Assembly: GCF_003417535.1 (NCBI RefSeq) | Contig: NZ_QVLS01000003.1 | Span: 496,001-560,000, forward strand | Length of the DNA stretch: 64,000 nt | Direction: 5' to 3' | Source of the DNA: Hydrogenophaga borbori | GTDB lineage: Bacteria; Pseudomonadota; Gammaproteobacteria; Burkholderiales; Burkholderiaceae_C | Shown: one piece after another, positions 17,115 through 25,450 of the stretch | Layout: each line of letters opens with the position of its first letter | Numbering within the stretch: position 1 is the stretch's first letter | The notes under the pieces: model-generated | The model's input: the letters and a program-made list of their open reading frames with translations, nothing else | The model's database searches: none | Told to the model about the DNA's origin: nothing | Position numbers and translations under genes: made by a program

Positions 17115-18332
17115 ATGCCGTTGCTGACCCGCTTCTTTTCTCGCAACACGCTCAAAGAGGAAGCCTGCCATTGGAACAGGACGGACCTCAATCTCAAGAA
17201 GCTGGATGAGCTGCTGGCCCAAGACAAGGTGAAAGACGGCGCGGTGCTCTACCTCAACACCAGCCGCTCGCTGCTCGGGAAGGGGGTGGACTTCCTGTCG
17301 ACACGAGAACACACCACGTCGCATTCCCTGCTCACCCCCCGCGGCTGCAGCGCGGAGACCGCACGGCGCCTGGAGCACACCCTCACGGCCCAGTTTGCCG
17401 ATCGCTACTACGGGCCGGAAGCGGAAGAGGCTCGGCAGTACGTGCTCAATGCCATCGCCCAGCACCGGCAAGTGGTCAAGAGCCCCCAATTCGCCCAGGC
17501 GATCCACACGCTGGCCCACGCCAAGGAGATGCCCCGCCCCACGGGGCCCGCCCAGGTCGCCTCCCTGCAGAGCACCAGCCACCCAGCCCAGCCGAATACC
17601 GTCCCGGCCGGCCAGGCCATCGGCCCCTTCGCGAACCTGCTCGCCCATCTGGTTCCCGGGATTGCAGCGGATACGCCGATGGACGCGGCCTGCAGGGCCA
17701 TGAACGATCAGTCCGATGCCACGAAGGAGGCCATCAAAGACCTTCTGTCGTTTCGGATCAAGCATCACCGCAAGGACGACAACCCCTACATGAGTGAGAC
17801 GGCCATTCGCCTGTTCATGGAGCTCGAATGCGCCGCTCCCGTCGACCCGGCCCCCTCCGTCGGCGACACCTCGCAGGCCATCGGCGCTTTCGCTGACACG
17901 CTCAAGCGGGCCGCGCTCGCCCATCTGGGTTATGCGGAGTTCGCCGAAATCGACGAAACCACCTCGCTTGACGAGCTTCTGGACAACATCCATTCGCGTT
18001 CCATCGAGTGGAGACACGCCATCCAGAACGTCCTCCTTCAGATCATTGACCTGAAGGCACCGAGCGACAAGGAATCGGAATGGCCCGTGCTGTTCGGCGA
18101 TGCCCACATGGCCGCGCGGGTGTTGCAAGGCATCGAACAGGCCCCACCCGCCGATCCGTATGCCGACATCGAGGGTGCCGACCTGTTTGACTACAGCGCC
18201 ACCAACGCCTCGTCCGACGCGCAAGCGGCGAGCAAGGCCAGCCCATCGCCTATCGGCACCGCGACCGCTACCTACAGCTCCGCCGACAGCGACGAAGACG
18301 ATTTCGGCTCGCTGACCAACAGCAGCCTCTAA
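17115..18332 (+). CDS. Unrecognised 405-aa protein with internal duplication, inserted between flgG and flgH
   Basis: I do not recognise this protein. It is soluble, with no signal peptide or membrane segment. Two related segments are visible: residues 167-242 begin QAIGPFANLL and end MELECAAP, and residues 254-345 begin QAIGAFADTL and end QGIEQAPP. The last ~45 residues are a low-complexity tail of Ser, Thr, Ala and Asp. The ATG at 17115 is preceded by GAGG. It is on the opposite strand to the flg operons on both sides. Two sampled 60-base lines are 57% GC, against 67% in one from flgG. Position and architecture suggest a secreted substrate or effector, by inference only. Confidence 0.75.
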   Translation: MPLLTRFFSRNTLKEEACHWNRTDLNLKKLDELLAQDKVKDGAVLYLNTSRSLLGKGVDFLSTREHTTSHSLLTPRGCSAETARRLEHTLTAQFADRYYGPEAEEARQYVLNAIAQHRQVVKSPQFAQAIHTLAHAKEMPRPTGPAQVASLQSTSHPAQPNTVPAGQAIGPFANLLAHLVPGIAADTPMDAACRAMNDQSDATKEAIKDLLSFRIKHHRKDDNPYMSETAIRLFMELECAAPVDPAPSVGDTSQAIGAFADTLKRAALAHLGYAEFAEIDETTSLDELLDNIHSRSIEWRHAIQNVLLQIIDLKAPSDKESEWPVLFGDAHMAARVLQGIEQAPPADPYADIEGADLFDYSATNASSDAQAASKASPSPIGTATATYSSADSDEDDFGSLTNSSL

Positions 18333-18369
18333 ACCCCGCTCCCCGGCGCCGAGGCGCCGCCTGCGGTGC

Positions 18370-19152
18370 TCACAGCTGCGCGAGCTTCTGCAGCATCTGG
18401 TCCGAGGTCTGGATCGACTTCGAGTTCATCTCGTAAGCCCGCTGCGTCTGGATCATGTCCACCAGCTCCTGCACCACGTTCACGTTGGATTGCTCGGTGT
18501 AGCCCTGCATGAGCACGCCCATGCCGGTGGTGCCCGGCGCGCCGTTGACCGGTGCGCCCGAGGCCACGCTCTCGCGGAACAGGTTCTGGCCCATGGGCTC
18601 CAGACCGGCCGGGTTCACGAAGTTGGCGAGCTCGATCTGGCCGACCTGCTGCGGCTGGGTCTGGCCCGGCAGCTTGACCGTGACGATGCCGTCGCTGGAG
18701 ACCGTGACGCTTTCGGTTTCGGCCGGCAGCGTGATGCCCGCGGTGAGCGGGAAGCCGCTGCTGGTGACCATGCGGCCTTGCGCGTCGCGCTGGAAGCTGC
18801 CGTCGCGCGTGTAGGCCGTGGTGCCGTCGGGCATCTCGACCTGGAAGAAGCCGGCGCCGTTGACGGCCACGTCCAGCGCGTTGCCCGACTGCTGCAGGCT
18901 GCCCTGCGTGAAGTTGCGGCTGGTGGCCACGGTGCGCACACCCAGGCCGATCTGCAGGCCCGTGGGCAGCTCGGCCTGCTCGGCCGCGTTGGCGCCCACC
19001 TGGCGCAGGTTCTGGTACATCAGGTCTTCGAACACCGCGCGCGAGCGCTTGAAGCCATTGGTGCTGACGTTGGCCAGGTTGTTCGAGATGACGTCGAGCT
19101 GGGTCTGCTGCGCCGTCATGCCGGTCTTGGCGATCATGAGGGAGTTGATCAT
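18370..19152 (-). CDS. flgG: Flagellar distal rod protein FlgG
   Basis: FlgG builds the distal rod. The 260-aa product has the family N-terminus [39 protein letters not shown], quoted here only as its position at residues 1-39, the [32 protein letters not shown] central block, and the C-terminal helix with [22 protein letters not shown]. Length equals the standard 260 aa. It follows flgF by 14 bp and is the last gene of that unit. The 405-aa unknown gene converges on it from the other strand 37 bp away; the spacer has a short GGCGCC-rich dyad but no clear terminator. Confidence 0.97.
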   Translation of the reverse strand: MINSLMIAKTGMTAQQTQLDVISNNLANVSTNGFKRSRAVFEDLMYQNLRQVGANAAEQAELPTGLQIGLGVRTVATSRNFTQGSLQQSGNALDVAVNGAGFFQVEMPDGTTAYTRDGSFQRDAQGRMVTSSGFPLTAGITLPAETESVTVSSDGIVTVKLPGQTQPQQVGQIELANFVNPAGLEPMGQNLFRESVASGAPVNGAPGTTGMGVLMQGYTEQSNVNVVQELVDMIQTQRAYEMNSKSIQTSDQMLQKLAQL

Positions 19153-19166
19153 GGGAAGCTCCGTGC

Positions 19167-19904
19167 TTAGCCGTTGACGTTGAGCAGCTGCGAGGCGCTG
19201 CGGTCGTTGCCTTCGCCGTTCTGCAGCATGCGCATCTGGTATTCGAACTGCCGCGAGGCCGCGATCATGCCGACCATGGCCTCGACGGGATTGACGTTGG
19301 AGCCTTCGAGCGCGCCGTCTTGCAGGCGCGCCACCTCGCTCGTGGGCAAGGGGTTGCCCTCGGGGCCGCGGAACAGGCCGTCGTCACCGCGCTTGATCGG
19401 GTTGTCGGCGTCGGGCACCACCATCTTCAGGCGGCCCGCCACCTGGCCGGGTTCGTTGCCCACGCGCGTGCTGACGCTGCCGTCGGCGCCGATGTCCACG
19501 CGCGCGTTCTCGGGAATCACGATGGGGCCACCGTCGCCCAGCATGGGCAGGCCGCTGGCGTTCACCAGCGTGCCGTCGGCGTTCACCTGCAGCGCACCCG
19601 CGCGGGTGTAGGCCTCGGTGCCGTCCAGGCCCTGCACCGCGAACCAGGCGTCGCCTTGCGCGGCAACGTCCAGGTTGCGGCCGGTCTGCTGCACCGAGCC
19701 CGCCAGGTTGGAGTGGCCGGCCGTGGCCTCGAGGGCGAACACGCGGGTGCTGGCACCGTCACCGCGGATGGGCACGGCGCGGAAGGTGGACAGCTCCGCG
19801 CGAAAGCCCGTGGTGGACACGTTGGCCAGGTTGTTCGACAGCACCTGCTGGCGGTGCGCCGCCGCGCTGGCGCCCGTCATGGCGGTGTAGATGAAGCGGT
19901 CCAA
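19167..19904 (-). CDS. flgF: Flagellar proximal rod protein FlgF (TTG start)
   Basis: FlgF is a rod protein; the 245-aa product has the rod/hook signature [20 protein letters not shown] near residues 20-40 and the C-terminal [23 protein letters not shown] helix. There is no ATG near the start. Two in-frame TTG codons occur, at 19910 and 19904. The upstream AAAGGA is spaced correctly only for 19904, which also gives the family-typical start [12 protein letters not shown], so I choose it. The gene leads the flgFG unit and has the 40-bp element 59 bp upstream. Confidence 0.95.
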   Translation of the reverse strand: MDRFIYTAMTGASAAAHRQQVLSNNLANVSTTGFRAELSTFRAVPIRGDGASTRVFALEATAGHSNLAGSVQQTGRNLDVAAQGDAWFAVQGLDGTEAYTRAGALQVNADGTLVNASGLPMLGDGGPIVIPENARVDIGADGSVSTRVGNEPGQVAGRLKMVVPDADNPIKRGDDGLFRGPEGNPLPTSEVARLQDGALEGSNVNPVEAMVGMIAASRQFEYQMRMLQNGEGNDRSASQLLNVNG

Positions 19905-19962
19905 GCACAAGTCCTTTCACTCGCCTGCCGCGCCAGCAGCGCTGGCCACGGCGGCTTGAAAG

Positions 19963-20002
19963 GATTGTGGAAATTCTTGAGGGGAGCCGATGCCCCGAAC
20001 AA
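19963..20002 (-). promoter_or_regulatory. Copy B of the 40-bp flagellar promoter-like element (flgF)
   Basis: This copy keeps GATTGT, AAA, CTTGAG and GAACAA at plus-strand offsets 1, 9, 14 and 35, identical in spacing to copies A and C. On the coding strand it ends in CACAATC, a -10-like hexamer, 59 bp before the flgF TTG. It separates flgF from the upstream lipoprotein gene, so flgFG is expected to have its own promoter rather than depend on flgBCDE. Confidence 0.6.
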
Positions 20003-20062
20003 CAGGGAGGTGGCCCACCAATTCGGCGCTTCAGGGACCGCCGGCCCGACGCAGGCGGCGGC

Positions 20063-20839
20063 CTACTTCTGAATGTCCAGCGAGCGGATCGTGTAGCGTC
20101 CCGTCGACCGGAAGCTGGTGTACTCGGTCTGGAAGGCCACGCCCAGGTCGGCAACCCAGACGTACTTCATCTTGTTCACCACGACGCCGCTCGCCCCCGT
20201 CTTGGTGCATTCCAGGGGAATTCCCTGGCCGCTCAGGCCGGCGAACAGAGTCGCGGCCGGCACGGCCGGACCCGCGACGCAGACCCGTTTTTCGTCGGTG
20301 AATCCAGCGATCTGCGGGGCCAGGCCGGTCTTGGCCTCCATGGTGTAGCTGCGCCCCGCGACCGGCTTGCCCAGCGAGCGGTCGAACACCGTCAAGTCCT
20401 TGGTCTCGAAGGGCTGCTGCGCCGTGGGCCGGTCGAGGAAGCTCGTCTGCGAGCGCAGGATGTGGATGTTGCCAAACATCAGCGCCATGTTGATGCGGTA
20501 CGGCACGCCATTGCGGGCGTACTCCGATCGCTGCTGGATGTAGCCATCGCCCAGGTTGGTGATGGCGTAGTCCGCCGCCAGCTCCAGCTTGCGGCCTTCC
20601 TCGTCGAAGTCGGCAGACACGCGGTAGCGGATGCGCTTGAACGGGGCGGCGGGCAAGCGTTCGCCCGCCTCCAGCACCGTCTTGACCTTGGGCGGCAGCT
20701 GGGCGGGCGTGAACTGCTGAGCCATGTAGGCTTCGCTGTCGGTCACCACGGTCTTGGTGTCGACGGCGGCACAGCCGCCCAGCGCCGCCGCGACGGCCAA
20801 CACCAGCAAACGAACACGCAGATCGGAAGCCAGAGGCAT
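20063..20839 (-). CDS. Unrecognised lipoprotein inserted between flgE and flgF
   Basis: The 258-aa product starts with a signal peptide ending in the lipobox LGGC (Cys at residue 23), so it is an envelope lipoprotein. The rest is a soluble beta-rich-looking domain with no motif I recognise; Cys residues at about 183 and 211 could form a disulfide. An AAGGA ribosome-binding site sits before the ATG. It has the same direction as flgE and flgF but is separated by a 142-bp spacer upstream and by the 40-bp promoter element downstream. Its place in the rod/hook cluster hints at an envelope or motor accessory, but no function can be assigned. Confidence 0.72.
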   Translation of the reverse strand: MPLASDLRVRLLVLAVAAALGGCAAVDTKTVVTDSEAYMAQQFTPAQLPPKVKTVLEAGERLPAAPFKRIRYRVSADFDEEGRKLELAADYAITNLGDGYIQQRSEYARNGVPYRINMALMFGNIHILRSQTSFLDRPTAQQPFETKDLTVFDRSLGKPVAGRSYTMEAKTGLAPQIAGFTDEKRVCVAGPAVPAATLFAGLSGQGIPLECTKTGASGVVVNKMKYVWVADLGVAFQTEYTSFRSTGRYTIRSLDIQK

Positions 20840-20981
20840 CAGGGGTCCTTTTTCTTGACGATCGGAGGGGCTTGCGGGCCCGCCAATCCCTCGCGGGGAC
20901 CCGGGGCCGCGGGGATTCTAGGACGGCCTTTTGGGCCCGCGCCTCCGTGTCAACCCGGTGCGCGGCCAGGCCAGTGCACGA

Positions 20982-22196
20982 TCAGCGCATGTTCAGCAGC
21001 GTGCTGAGCACCTGGTCCTGCGTCTTGATGGTCTGCGCGTTGGCCTGGTAGGCGCGCTGCGCGGTCATCATGTTGACCAGCTCGGCGGTGATGTCGACGT
21101 TGGAGTCCTCGGTGGCGCCGGCGCGCAGCGCGCCGAAGTTGCCGGTGCCCGGCTCGCCGCGCAGCGGTTCGCCCGACGAGTAGGTGGCCGTCCAGTTGCC
21201 GCCACCGGTGGGCTGCAGGCCCTGCGCGTTGCGGAAGTTCACGAGCGCGATCTGGCCGGCCGCGCGCGTCTCGCCGTTGGAGTACTGGCCGGTGATGATG
21301 CCGTTCTCGCTGATCTTCAGACCGAGGAACTGGCCGGGCCGGTAGCCGTCCGGGTCCAGCTCGGTGACGCCGAAGGCGGTGCCGGTCTGCGTGACGTTGA
21401 CGAAGTCCAGCGTGGCGGGAAAGGTCAGGGCCGGGTCGTTGGGCGAGGCCAGCGTGAGCGGCGGGATCACCGAGGCCGGGTCCAGCGAGCCGTCGTTGTT
21501 GAAGGTGAGGGTGAAGGGGGTGGACAGCGCGGGATCGGCGCCGTTGACGCCGGTGTAGACCTCCCAGGTGTTGTTGCCCACCTTGCGGAAGGCCATGGAC
21601 ACGGGGATCTCCAGGCCCTGGTCGTCGAAGGCGACGAAGGAGGTGCCGTAGGTGGACAGCGGCGTGGGCGGCGTCACCGTGTTCCACACCGGCGCTCGCG
21701 CGTCCAGGTTGAACTCGGCCGTGACGTTGCTGGTGCGCTGGGCCGGGATCGGCGCGCTGGTGGGCAGGGTGAGCGGCTGGGTGTCGAAGCTCAGGCGGTT
21801 GCCCTGGGGATCCGTGGGATAGCCCATGAGCTGCGCGCCCTGGTGGTTGACGATCTCGCCCTGGTCGTTGAGCTTGAACATGCCAGCGCGGCTGTAGGCC
21901 GTGCTGCCGTTGGGCATGGTCAGCTCGAAGAAGCCGGCGCCGTTGATGGCCACGTCCAGGTCGTTGCCGGTGATGGTGATGTTGCCCTGGGTAAAGCTCT
22001 GCGTGACGGCCGCGACCGACACGCCAATGCCCATGTTCACGCCGCCCGCCGCGTTAACCGAGCTCGCGTAGACCTCGGCGAACTCGGCGCGCGAGGATTT
22101 CATGCCCACCGTGTTGCCGTTGGCGATGTTGTGGCCGATCACGTCGAGGTTCTTGCTCGCGCTGTTCAGGCCGGAGAGTCCTTGCTGGAATGCCAT
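20982..22196 (-). CDS. flgE: Flagellar hook protein FlgE
   Basis: FlgE polymerises into the hook. The 404-aa product begins MAFQQGLSGLNSASKNLDVIG and carries HNIANGNTVGMKSSRAEF, the NDLDVAINGAGFFEL block, a variable centre, and the C-terminal SNVDITAELVNMMTAQRAYQAN helix ending STLLNMR. Length is typical of betaproteobacterial FlgE. It lies 29 bp downstream of flgD in the flgBCDE operon. The next gene downstream is the inserted lipoprotein, 142 bp away. Confidence 0.97.
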   Translation of the reverse strand: MAFQQGLSGLNSASKNLDVIGHNIANGNTVGMKSSRAEFAEVYASSVNAAGGVNMGIGVSVAAVTQSFTQGNITITGNDLDVAINGAGFFELTMPNGSTAYSRAGMFKLNDQGEIVNHQGAQLMGYPTDPQGNRLSFDTQPLTLPTSAPIPAQRTSNVTAEFNLDARAPVWNTVTPPTPLSTYGTSFVAFDDQGLEIPVSMAFRKVGNNTWEVYTGVNGADPALSTPFTLTFNNDGSLDPASVIPPLTLASPNDPALTFPATLDFVNVTQTGTAFGVTELDPDGYRPGQFLGLKISENGIITGQYSNGETRAAGQIALVNFRNAQGLQPTGGGNWTATYSSGEPLRGEPGTGNFGALRAGATEDSNVDITAELVNMMTAQRAYQANAQTIKTQDQVLSTLLNMR

Positions 22197-22225
22197 GGTG
22201 TGTCCTTGCGTTGCGGAGTCGCGGG

Positions 22226-22891
22226 TTACATGAACGTGGTGATCTTGTCGTAGCCGACCGTGCTGCCGTTCTGCAGCTGAAGCTGCATCTGGCCGTCCTT
22301 CATGCCGACCGAGGTCACCGTCAGGCGGCTGTACATGAACGAGCCGACGGGCGCGCCGCCGTTGGAGGCGCGCACGCGGTAGCTGGCCACCTCGTTGGGA
22401 TTGAACTCGCTGCCGTCCCAGTTGAAGGAGTGCTGGCCCGCGGTGAGCGCGCCGAAGTCCAGGGTGTCGATCACCTGGCCGGACTTGTCGAGCACATCGA
22501 CCTGCACGCTGTCGGCCGGGGCGTCGAGGCGGAACGCCGCCTTGCCGACCGTGCCGTCGAAACCGAAGGTCTTGCCCTCCACCAGGGCCTCGCGGCCGAT
22601 CAGCGACAGACCCTGCAGGTTCTGCATGGCCGAGAACTGCGTGGCCATGCCCTTGAGCGTGGTGTTGAGCGACTCGATGCCCGCGACCGTGTTGATCTGC
22701 GTCATCTGCGTCGTCATCTGCGCGTTGTCCATCGGGTTCATCGGGTCCTGGTTGTTCAGCTGCGCGACGAGCAGCTTGAGGAACCGGTCCTGCGTGGCCT
22801 CGGCGCCGGTGGCGGCCGTGGCGGACTTGGCGGTGGAACTGCCCGGCGTGTTGCCGAGGCCGGACAGGTCCAGGGGATTGGAGAACATCAT
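22226..22891 (-). CDS. flgD: Hook-capping protein FlgD
   Basis: FlgD forms the scaffold cap for hook assembly. The 221-aa product contains the conserved N-terminal QDRFLKLLVAQLNNQDPMNPMDN segment (residues about 33-55) followed by QMTQINTVAGIESLN, and a C-terminal FlgD Tudor/Ig-like region with GQHSFNWDGSEFNPNEVASYRVRA. Length is usual. Two tandem ATG codons open the gene; either could be used. It sits 22 bp after flgC and 29 bp before flgE. Confidence 0.96.
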   Translation of the reverse strand: MMFSNPLDLSGLGNTPGSSTAKSATAATGAEATQDRFLKLLVAQLNNQDPMNPMDNAQMTTQMTQINTVAGIESLNTTLKGMATQFSAMQNLQGLSLIGREALVEGKTFGFDGTVGKAAFRLDAPADSVQVDVLDKSGQVIDTLDFGALTAGQHSFNWDGSEFNPNEVASYRVRASNGGAPVGSFMYSRLTVTSVGMKDGQMQLQLQNGSTVGYDKITTFM

Positions 22892-22913
22892 GGTGGGGCG
22901 TCCTTGAACGGAA

Positions 22914-23318
22914 TCACTGGCCCATCTGCAGCGTCTTGAGCAGCAGGCTCTTGGCGGTGTTCATCACCTCGATGTTGTTCTGGTACGAACGCGAGGCGGA
23001 AATCATGTTGACCATCTCCTCCACCGGGTTGACGTTGGAGTGCGTCACGTAGCCCTGCGCGTCGGCATTCGGGCTCAGGGGGTCGTGCACCCGGCGTCCC
23101 GGCGTGTCGCTCTCGGTGATGGTCTGCACCTTCACGCCCGCGCTGCCGGCATCGCCCATGGCGACGGTCTGGAAATGGATCTGGCGGGCCTTGTAGGCCT
23201 GACCGTCCGGGCCGGCCACGGCGTCGGCGTTGGCCAGGTTGCTGGCCACCACGTTCAGGCGCTGCTGCTGCGCGCTGATGGCGCTGCCCGAGACGTTGAA
23301 GATGTTGAACATGGACAT
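22914..23318 (-). CDS. flgC: Flagellar basal-body rod protein FlgC
   Basis: FlgC is a proximal rod subunit. From the ATG at 23318 the product is 134 aa, the standard length, beginning MSMFNIFNVSGSAISAQQQR. It has the rod signature LNVVASNLANADAVAGPDG and the C-terminal SNVNPVEEMVNMISASRSYQNN helix. An in-frame extension of 12 codons upstream exists but would overlap the end of flgB and is not conserved, so I reject it. It lies 16 bp after flgB. Confidence 0.96.
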   Translation of the reverse strand: MSMFNIFNVSGSAISAQQQRLNVVASNLANADAVAGPDGQAYKARQIHFQTVAMGDAGSAGVKVQTITESDTPGRRVHDPLSPNADAQGYVTHSNVNPVEEMVNMISASRSYQNNIEVMNTAKSLLLKTLQMGQ

Positions 23319-23334
23319 GGCGAAGCCCCCTCGG

Positions 23335-23733
23335 TCACTGGCCGGTGATGGCACTGAGCATGGTCTTCACATGCCCGTTGATGAAACGCAGCGTGGACTC
23401 GTAGCGGATGGTGTTGTCCACGAAGTTGGCGCGCTCGCGGTCCAGGTCGACCGAGTTGCCGTCCTGCGCGGGCTGTGTCTGCACGGCGTAAGCGAGCTGG
23501 GGGTCGCCCGGGTGCGCGCCCACGCTGCGGAAGTGGCGCGCATCGGTGGTGGCGGCGCCGGCGGTGCCGCTGCCCGTGGCGTCCTTGAGCGCGGCGGCGA
23601 AATCGAAATCGCGCGCGACGTAGCCGGGCGTGTCCGCGTTGGCGATGTTGCTGGCCAGCACCTGCTGGCGTTGCGAGCGCAGCGACAGCGCCTGGGCGTG
23701 GAAGTCCAGCCGGCTGGTCATCTGTTCGAACAT
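23335..23733 (-). CDS. flgB: Flagellar basal-body rod protein FlgB
   Basis: FlgB is the most membrane-proximal rod protein. The 132-aa product begins MFEQMTSRLDFHAQALSLRS and has QQVLASNIANADTPGYVARDFDF, then NFVDNTIRYESTLRFINGHVKTM at the C-terminus. The ATG at 23733 fits the family; upstream codons in the same frame are intergenic. It is the first gene of flgBCDE. Copy C of the 40-bp element lies 66 bp upstream, in the spacer shared with the divergent flgA. Confidence 0.96.
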   Translation of the reverse strand: MFEQMTSRLDFHAQALSLRSQRQQVLASNIANADTPGYVARDFDFAAALKDATGSGTAGAATTDARHFRSVGAHPGDPQLAYAVQTQPAQDGNSVDLDRERANFVDNTIRYESTLRFINGHVKTMLSAITGQ

Positions 23734-23798
23734 GCTCACCCCCTGGGGCGGGTTGTCGGGGCCGGCCTCGGGACGAGCCCATGGCCGGGGCGTGCAGC

Positions 23799-23838
23799 GA
23801 TTGTCAAAAGACTTGAGGGCCGCAGAAGCGCGGAACAA
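23799..23838 (-). promoter_or_regulatory. Copy C of the 40-bp flagellar promoter-like element (flgB/flgA spacer)
   Basis: The third copy has GATTGT, AAA, CTTGAG and GAACAA at offsets 1, 9, 14 and 35, as in copies A and B. On the flgB coding strand it reads TTGTTC...CTCAAG...GACAATC, 66 bp before the flgB start. It lies in the 190-bp divergent spacer between flgB and flgA. The shared spacing across three sites argues for a common activator and polymerase site; FlhDC is the likely activator because flhDC is encoded in this window. Confidence 0.6.
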
Positions 23839-23923
23839 ACGGGTGCGAATCGGGCAATTCGCGGCTTTGCCCGGGCGCGGGCCGGCCTACAGTGCCCCCT
23901 GACACCCTGTCCGTGGAGCCGCC

Positions 23924-24652
23924 ATGAACCCACCCGCCCTGCGCCTGTTGATCGCCGTCGTCTTCGGCCTGAGCTTGCTGGCCGCGTTCTCCTCGTCCGC
24001 CCACGCGAACGACAACAGCGGCCTGGAAAAGCTCGCGCGCGATTTCCTGCAGCCCGCCGTGGACCAGGCCCTGGCCGAGCAGGCCGGCACGCCGCTGCGC
24101 GCCGAGGTGCAGATGGGCTCGCTGGACAACCGCCTGCGCCTGGCGCCGTGCAACGCCATCGAACCCTTCCTGCCGCCCAACGGCCGCCTCTGGGGCCGCA
24201 GCCGCGTGGGCCTGCGCTGCGTGGACGGCCCCACGCGCTGGGCCGTCTACCTGCCCGTCACCGTGCAGGCCTTCGGGCCGGCCTGGGTGCTCAAGGCGCC
24301 GGTGCAGTCCGGCGAGACCCTGACGCAAGAACACGCCGAGCGCGCCGAAGTGGACTGGGCGGCCCACCCCTCGATGGTGCTGGCCCTGCCCGAGCGCTGG
24401 GTCGGCCAGCAGGCCGCGTATGCCCTGACGCCGGGCCAGGTCATCCGAGAGAATATGGTCCGCGCCCCGCAGGCCTTCGAGGCCGGCACCCCGGTGAAAG
24501 TGAGCGCGGGCGGCAAGGGTTTTGCCATCACTGTGGTGGGCCAGGCGCTGAACGCCGGCCTGGTGGGCCAGAACGCCCGGGTGCGCCTGCCCAGCGGCAA
24601 GGTGGTCAGCGGCGTGGTGCGGGCCGATCAGGTGGTGGAAGTGCCCCTGTGA
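23924..24652 (+). CDS. flgA: P-ring assembly chaperone FlgA
   Basis: FlgA is the periplasmic chaperone for P-ring formation. The 242-aa precursor has a signal peptide (about residues 1-28, LLIAVVFGLSLLAAFSSSAHA), an N-terminal region with RLAPCNAIEPFLPPNGRLWGRSRVGLRC, present at about residues 70-98, and a C-terminal SAF-like domain with VLKAPVQSGETLTQEHAE and VRLPSGKVVSGVV. It is divergent from flgB and shares its regulatory spacer. flgM follows with its own sigma-28 promoter. Confidence 0.94.
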   Translation: MNPPALRLLIAVVFGLSLLAAFSSSAHANDNSGLEKLARDFLQPAVDQALAEQAGTPLRAEVQMGSLDNRLRLAPCNAIEPFLPPNGRLWGRSRVGLRCVDGPTRWAVYLPVTVQAFGPAWVLKAPVQSGETLTQEHAERAEVDWAAHPSMVLALPERWVGQQAAYALTPGQVIRENMVRAPQAFEAGTPVKVSAGGKGFAITVVGQALNAGLVGQNARVRLPSGKVVSGVVRADQVVEVPL

Positions 24653-24697
24653 GGCGGGCCCACGCCGATGAGCGGTAGAAAAAGCGCCTTAAAACAC

Positions 24698-24724
24698 TAA
24701 AGTTCCAGGGATCGAGGTCGATAC
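24698..24724 (+). promoter_or_regulatory. Sigma-28 (FliA) promoter of flgM
   Basis: TAAAGTTC at 24698-24705 and GTCGATAC at 24717-24724 are separated by exactly 11 bp. This is an excellent match to the flagellar sigma-28 consensus TAAAGTTT-N11-GCCGATAA and the best in the window. It lies 40 bp before the flgM ATG, so flgM and flgN can be expressed as class III genes independently of flgA. Confidence 0.88.
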
Positions 24725-24764
24725 AACGTGCACATGACCCTGCCATCAGGGTTTGGAGCGTGAC

Positions 24765-25073
24765 ATGAAAGTCGATTCGTCAACGGATTCCTATATTGGC
24801 TCCGTGGCCGGTGGCCCCGCCAAGGCGCCCGTGGGCCCGAGCGAGGCCGCGGCCAAGCCGGCCGGCGCCAGCGCGCCGCAGCCCGGCGTGACCGTGACCC
24901 TGTCCTCGGCCGCCGCCGTGGGCGGTGCCACGGGCAGCGAGGTGTTCAACGCCGACAAAGTGGCGGCCGTGAAGCAGGCCATCGCCGACGGCACCTTCCA
25001 GGTGAACCCCGAAGCCATCGCCGACAAGCTGCTGGCCAACGCGGCCGAGATGCTCAACGCCGCCCGCGGCTGA
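24765..25073 (+). CDS. flgM: Anti-sigma-28 factor FlgM
   Basis: FlgM binds FliA until it is exported through the completed hook-basal body, coupling late gene expression to assembly. The 102-aa product is small and disordered-looking at the N-terminus, with the C-terminal sigma-binding part SEVFNADKVAAVKQAIADGTFQVNPEAIADKLLANAAEML, which spans about residues 60-99. The ATG at 24765 has GGAG 7 bp upstream; a TTG 12 bp earlier is less likely. flgN follows within 8 bp. Confidence 0.92.
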   Translation: MKVDSSTDSYIGSVAGGPAKAPVGPSEAAAKPAGASAPQPGVTVTLSSAAAVGGATGSEVFNADKVAAVKQAIADGTFQVNPEAIADKLLANAAEMLNAARG

Positions 25074-25081
25074 AACCCACC

Positions 25082-25423
25082 ATGAACGAGGCCCGCGCCC
25101 CGCACCCCTGGATCGTGCTGCTGCACGAGCGGCTCGACGCCCTGGAGCGCGCGCTGCTGCAGGGCGACGCCCTGGGCGCGGAACACGCCAGCGGCGCGGT
25201 GCAGGCCGCGTTGCAGGAAGCGCCGCGCACCCTCGAACTCAAAGACGGCCACGCGCGCGAGCTGCACCAGGCCGCCCAGCGCTTCGCCCAGCTGCGCGCC
25301 GCCACGGTGCGCGCCGCCGCGCTCAACGAGCGCGCCCTGGGCAGCCTGCTGCCCGACCACCTGCAAAAGCCCACCTACCAAGGTCTGGGCAAGCCGGGCG
25401 CGCGCCGCTACGCGGGCGCCTGA
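25082..25423 (+). CDS. flgN: FlgN-like export chaperone for FlgK and FlgL
   Basis: FlgN is the cytoplasmic chaperone that delivers the junction proteins FlgK and FlgL to the export gate. The 113-aa product is almost entirely helical, with a heptad-rich stretch from WIVLLHERLDALERALLQGD to about residue 85. It ends in a basic, Gly-rich tail (QGLGKPGARRYAGA). Sequence conservation in this family is low; the assignment rests on size, helical pattern and the invariant flgM-flgN order. The acyltransferase gene converges on it 27 bp downstream. Confidence 0.82.
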   Translation: MNEARAPHPWIVLLHERLDALERALLQGDALGAEHASGAVQAALQEAPRTLELKDGHARELHQAAQRFAQLRAATVRAAALNERALGSLLPDHLQKPTYQGLGKPGARRYAGA

Positions 25424-25450
25424 GCCCTCCCCCCTTTTCCCTTCCGGCCT

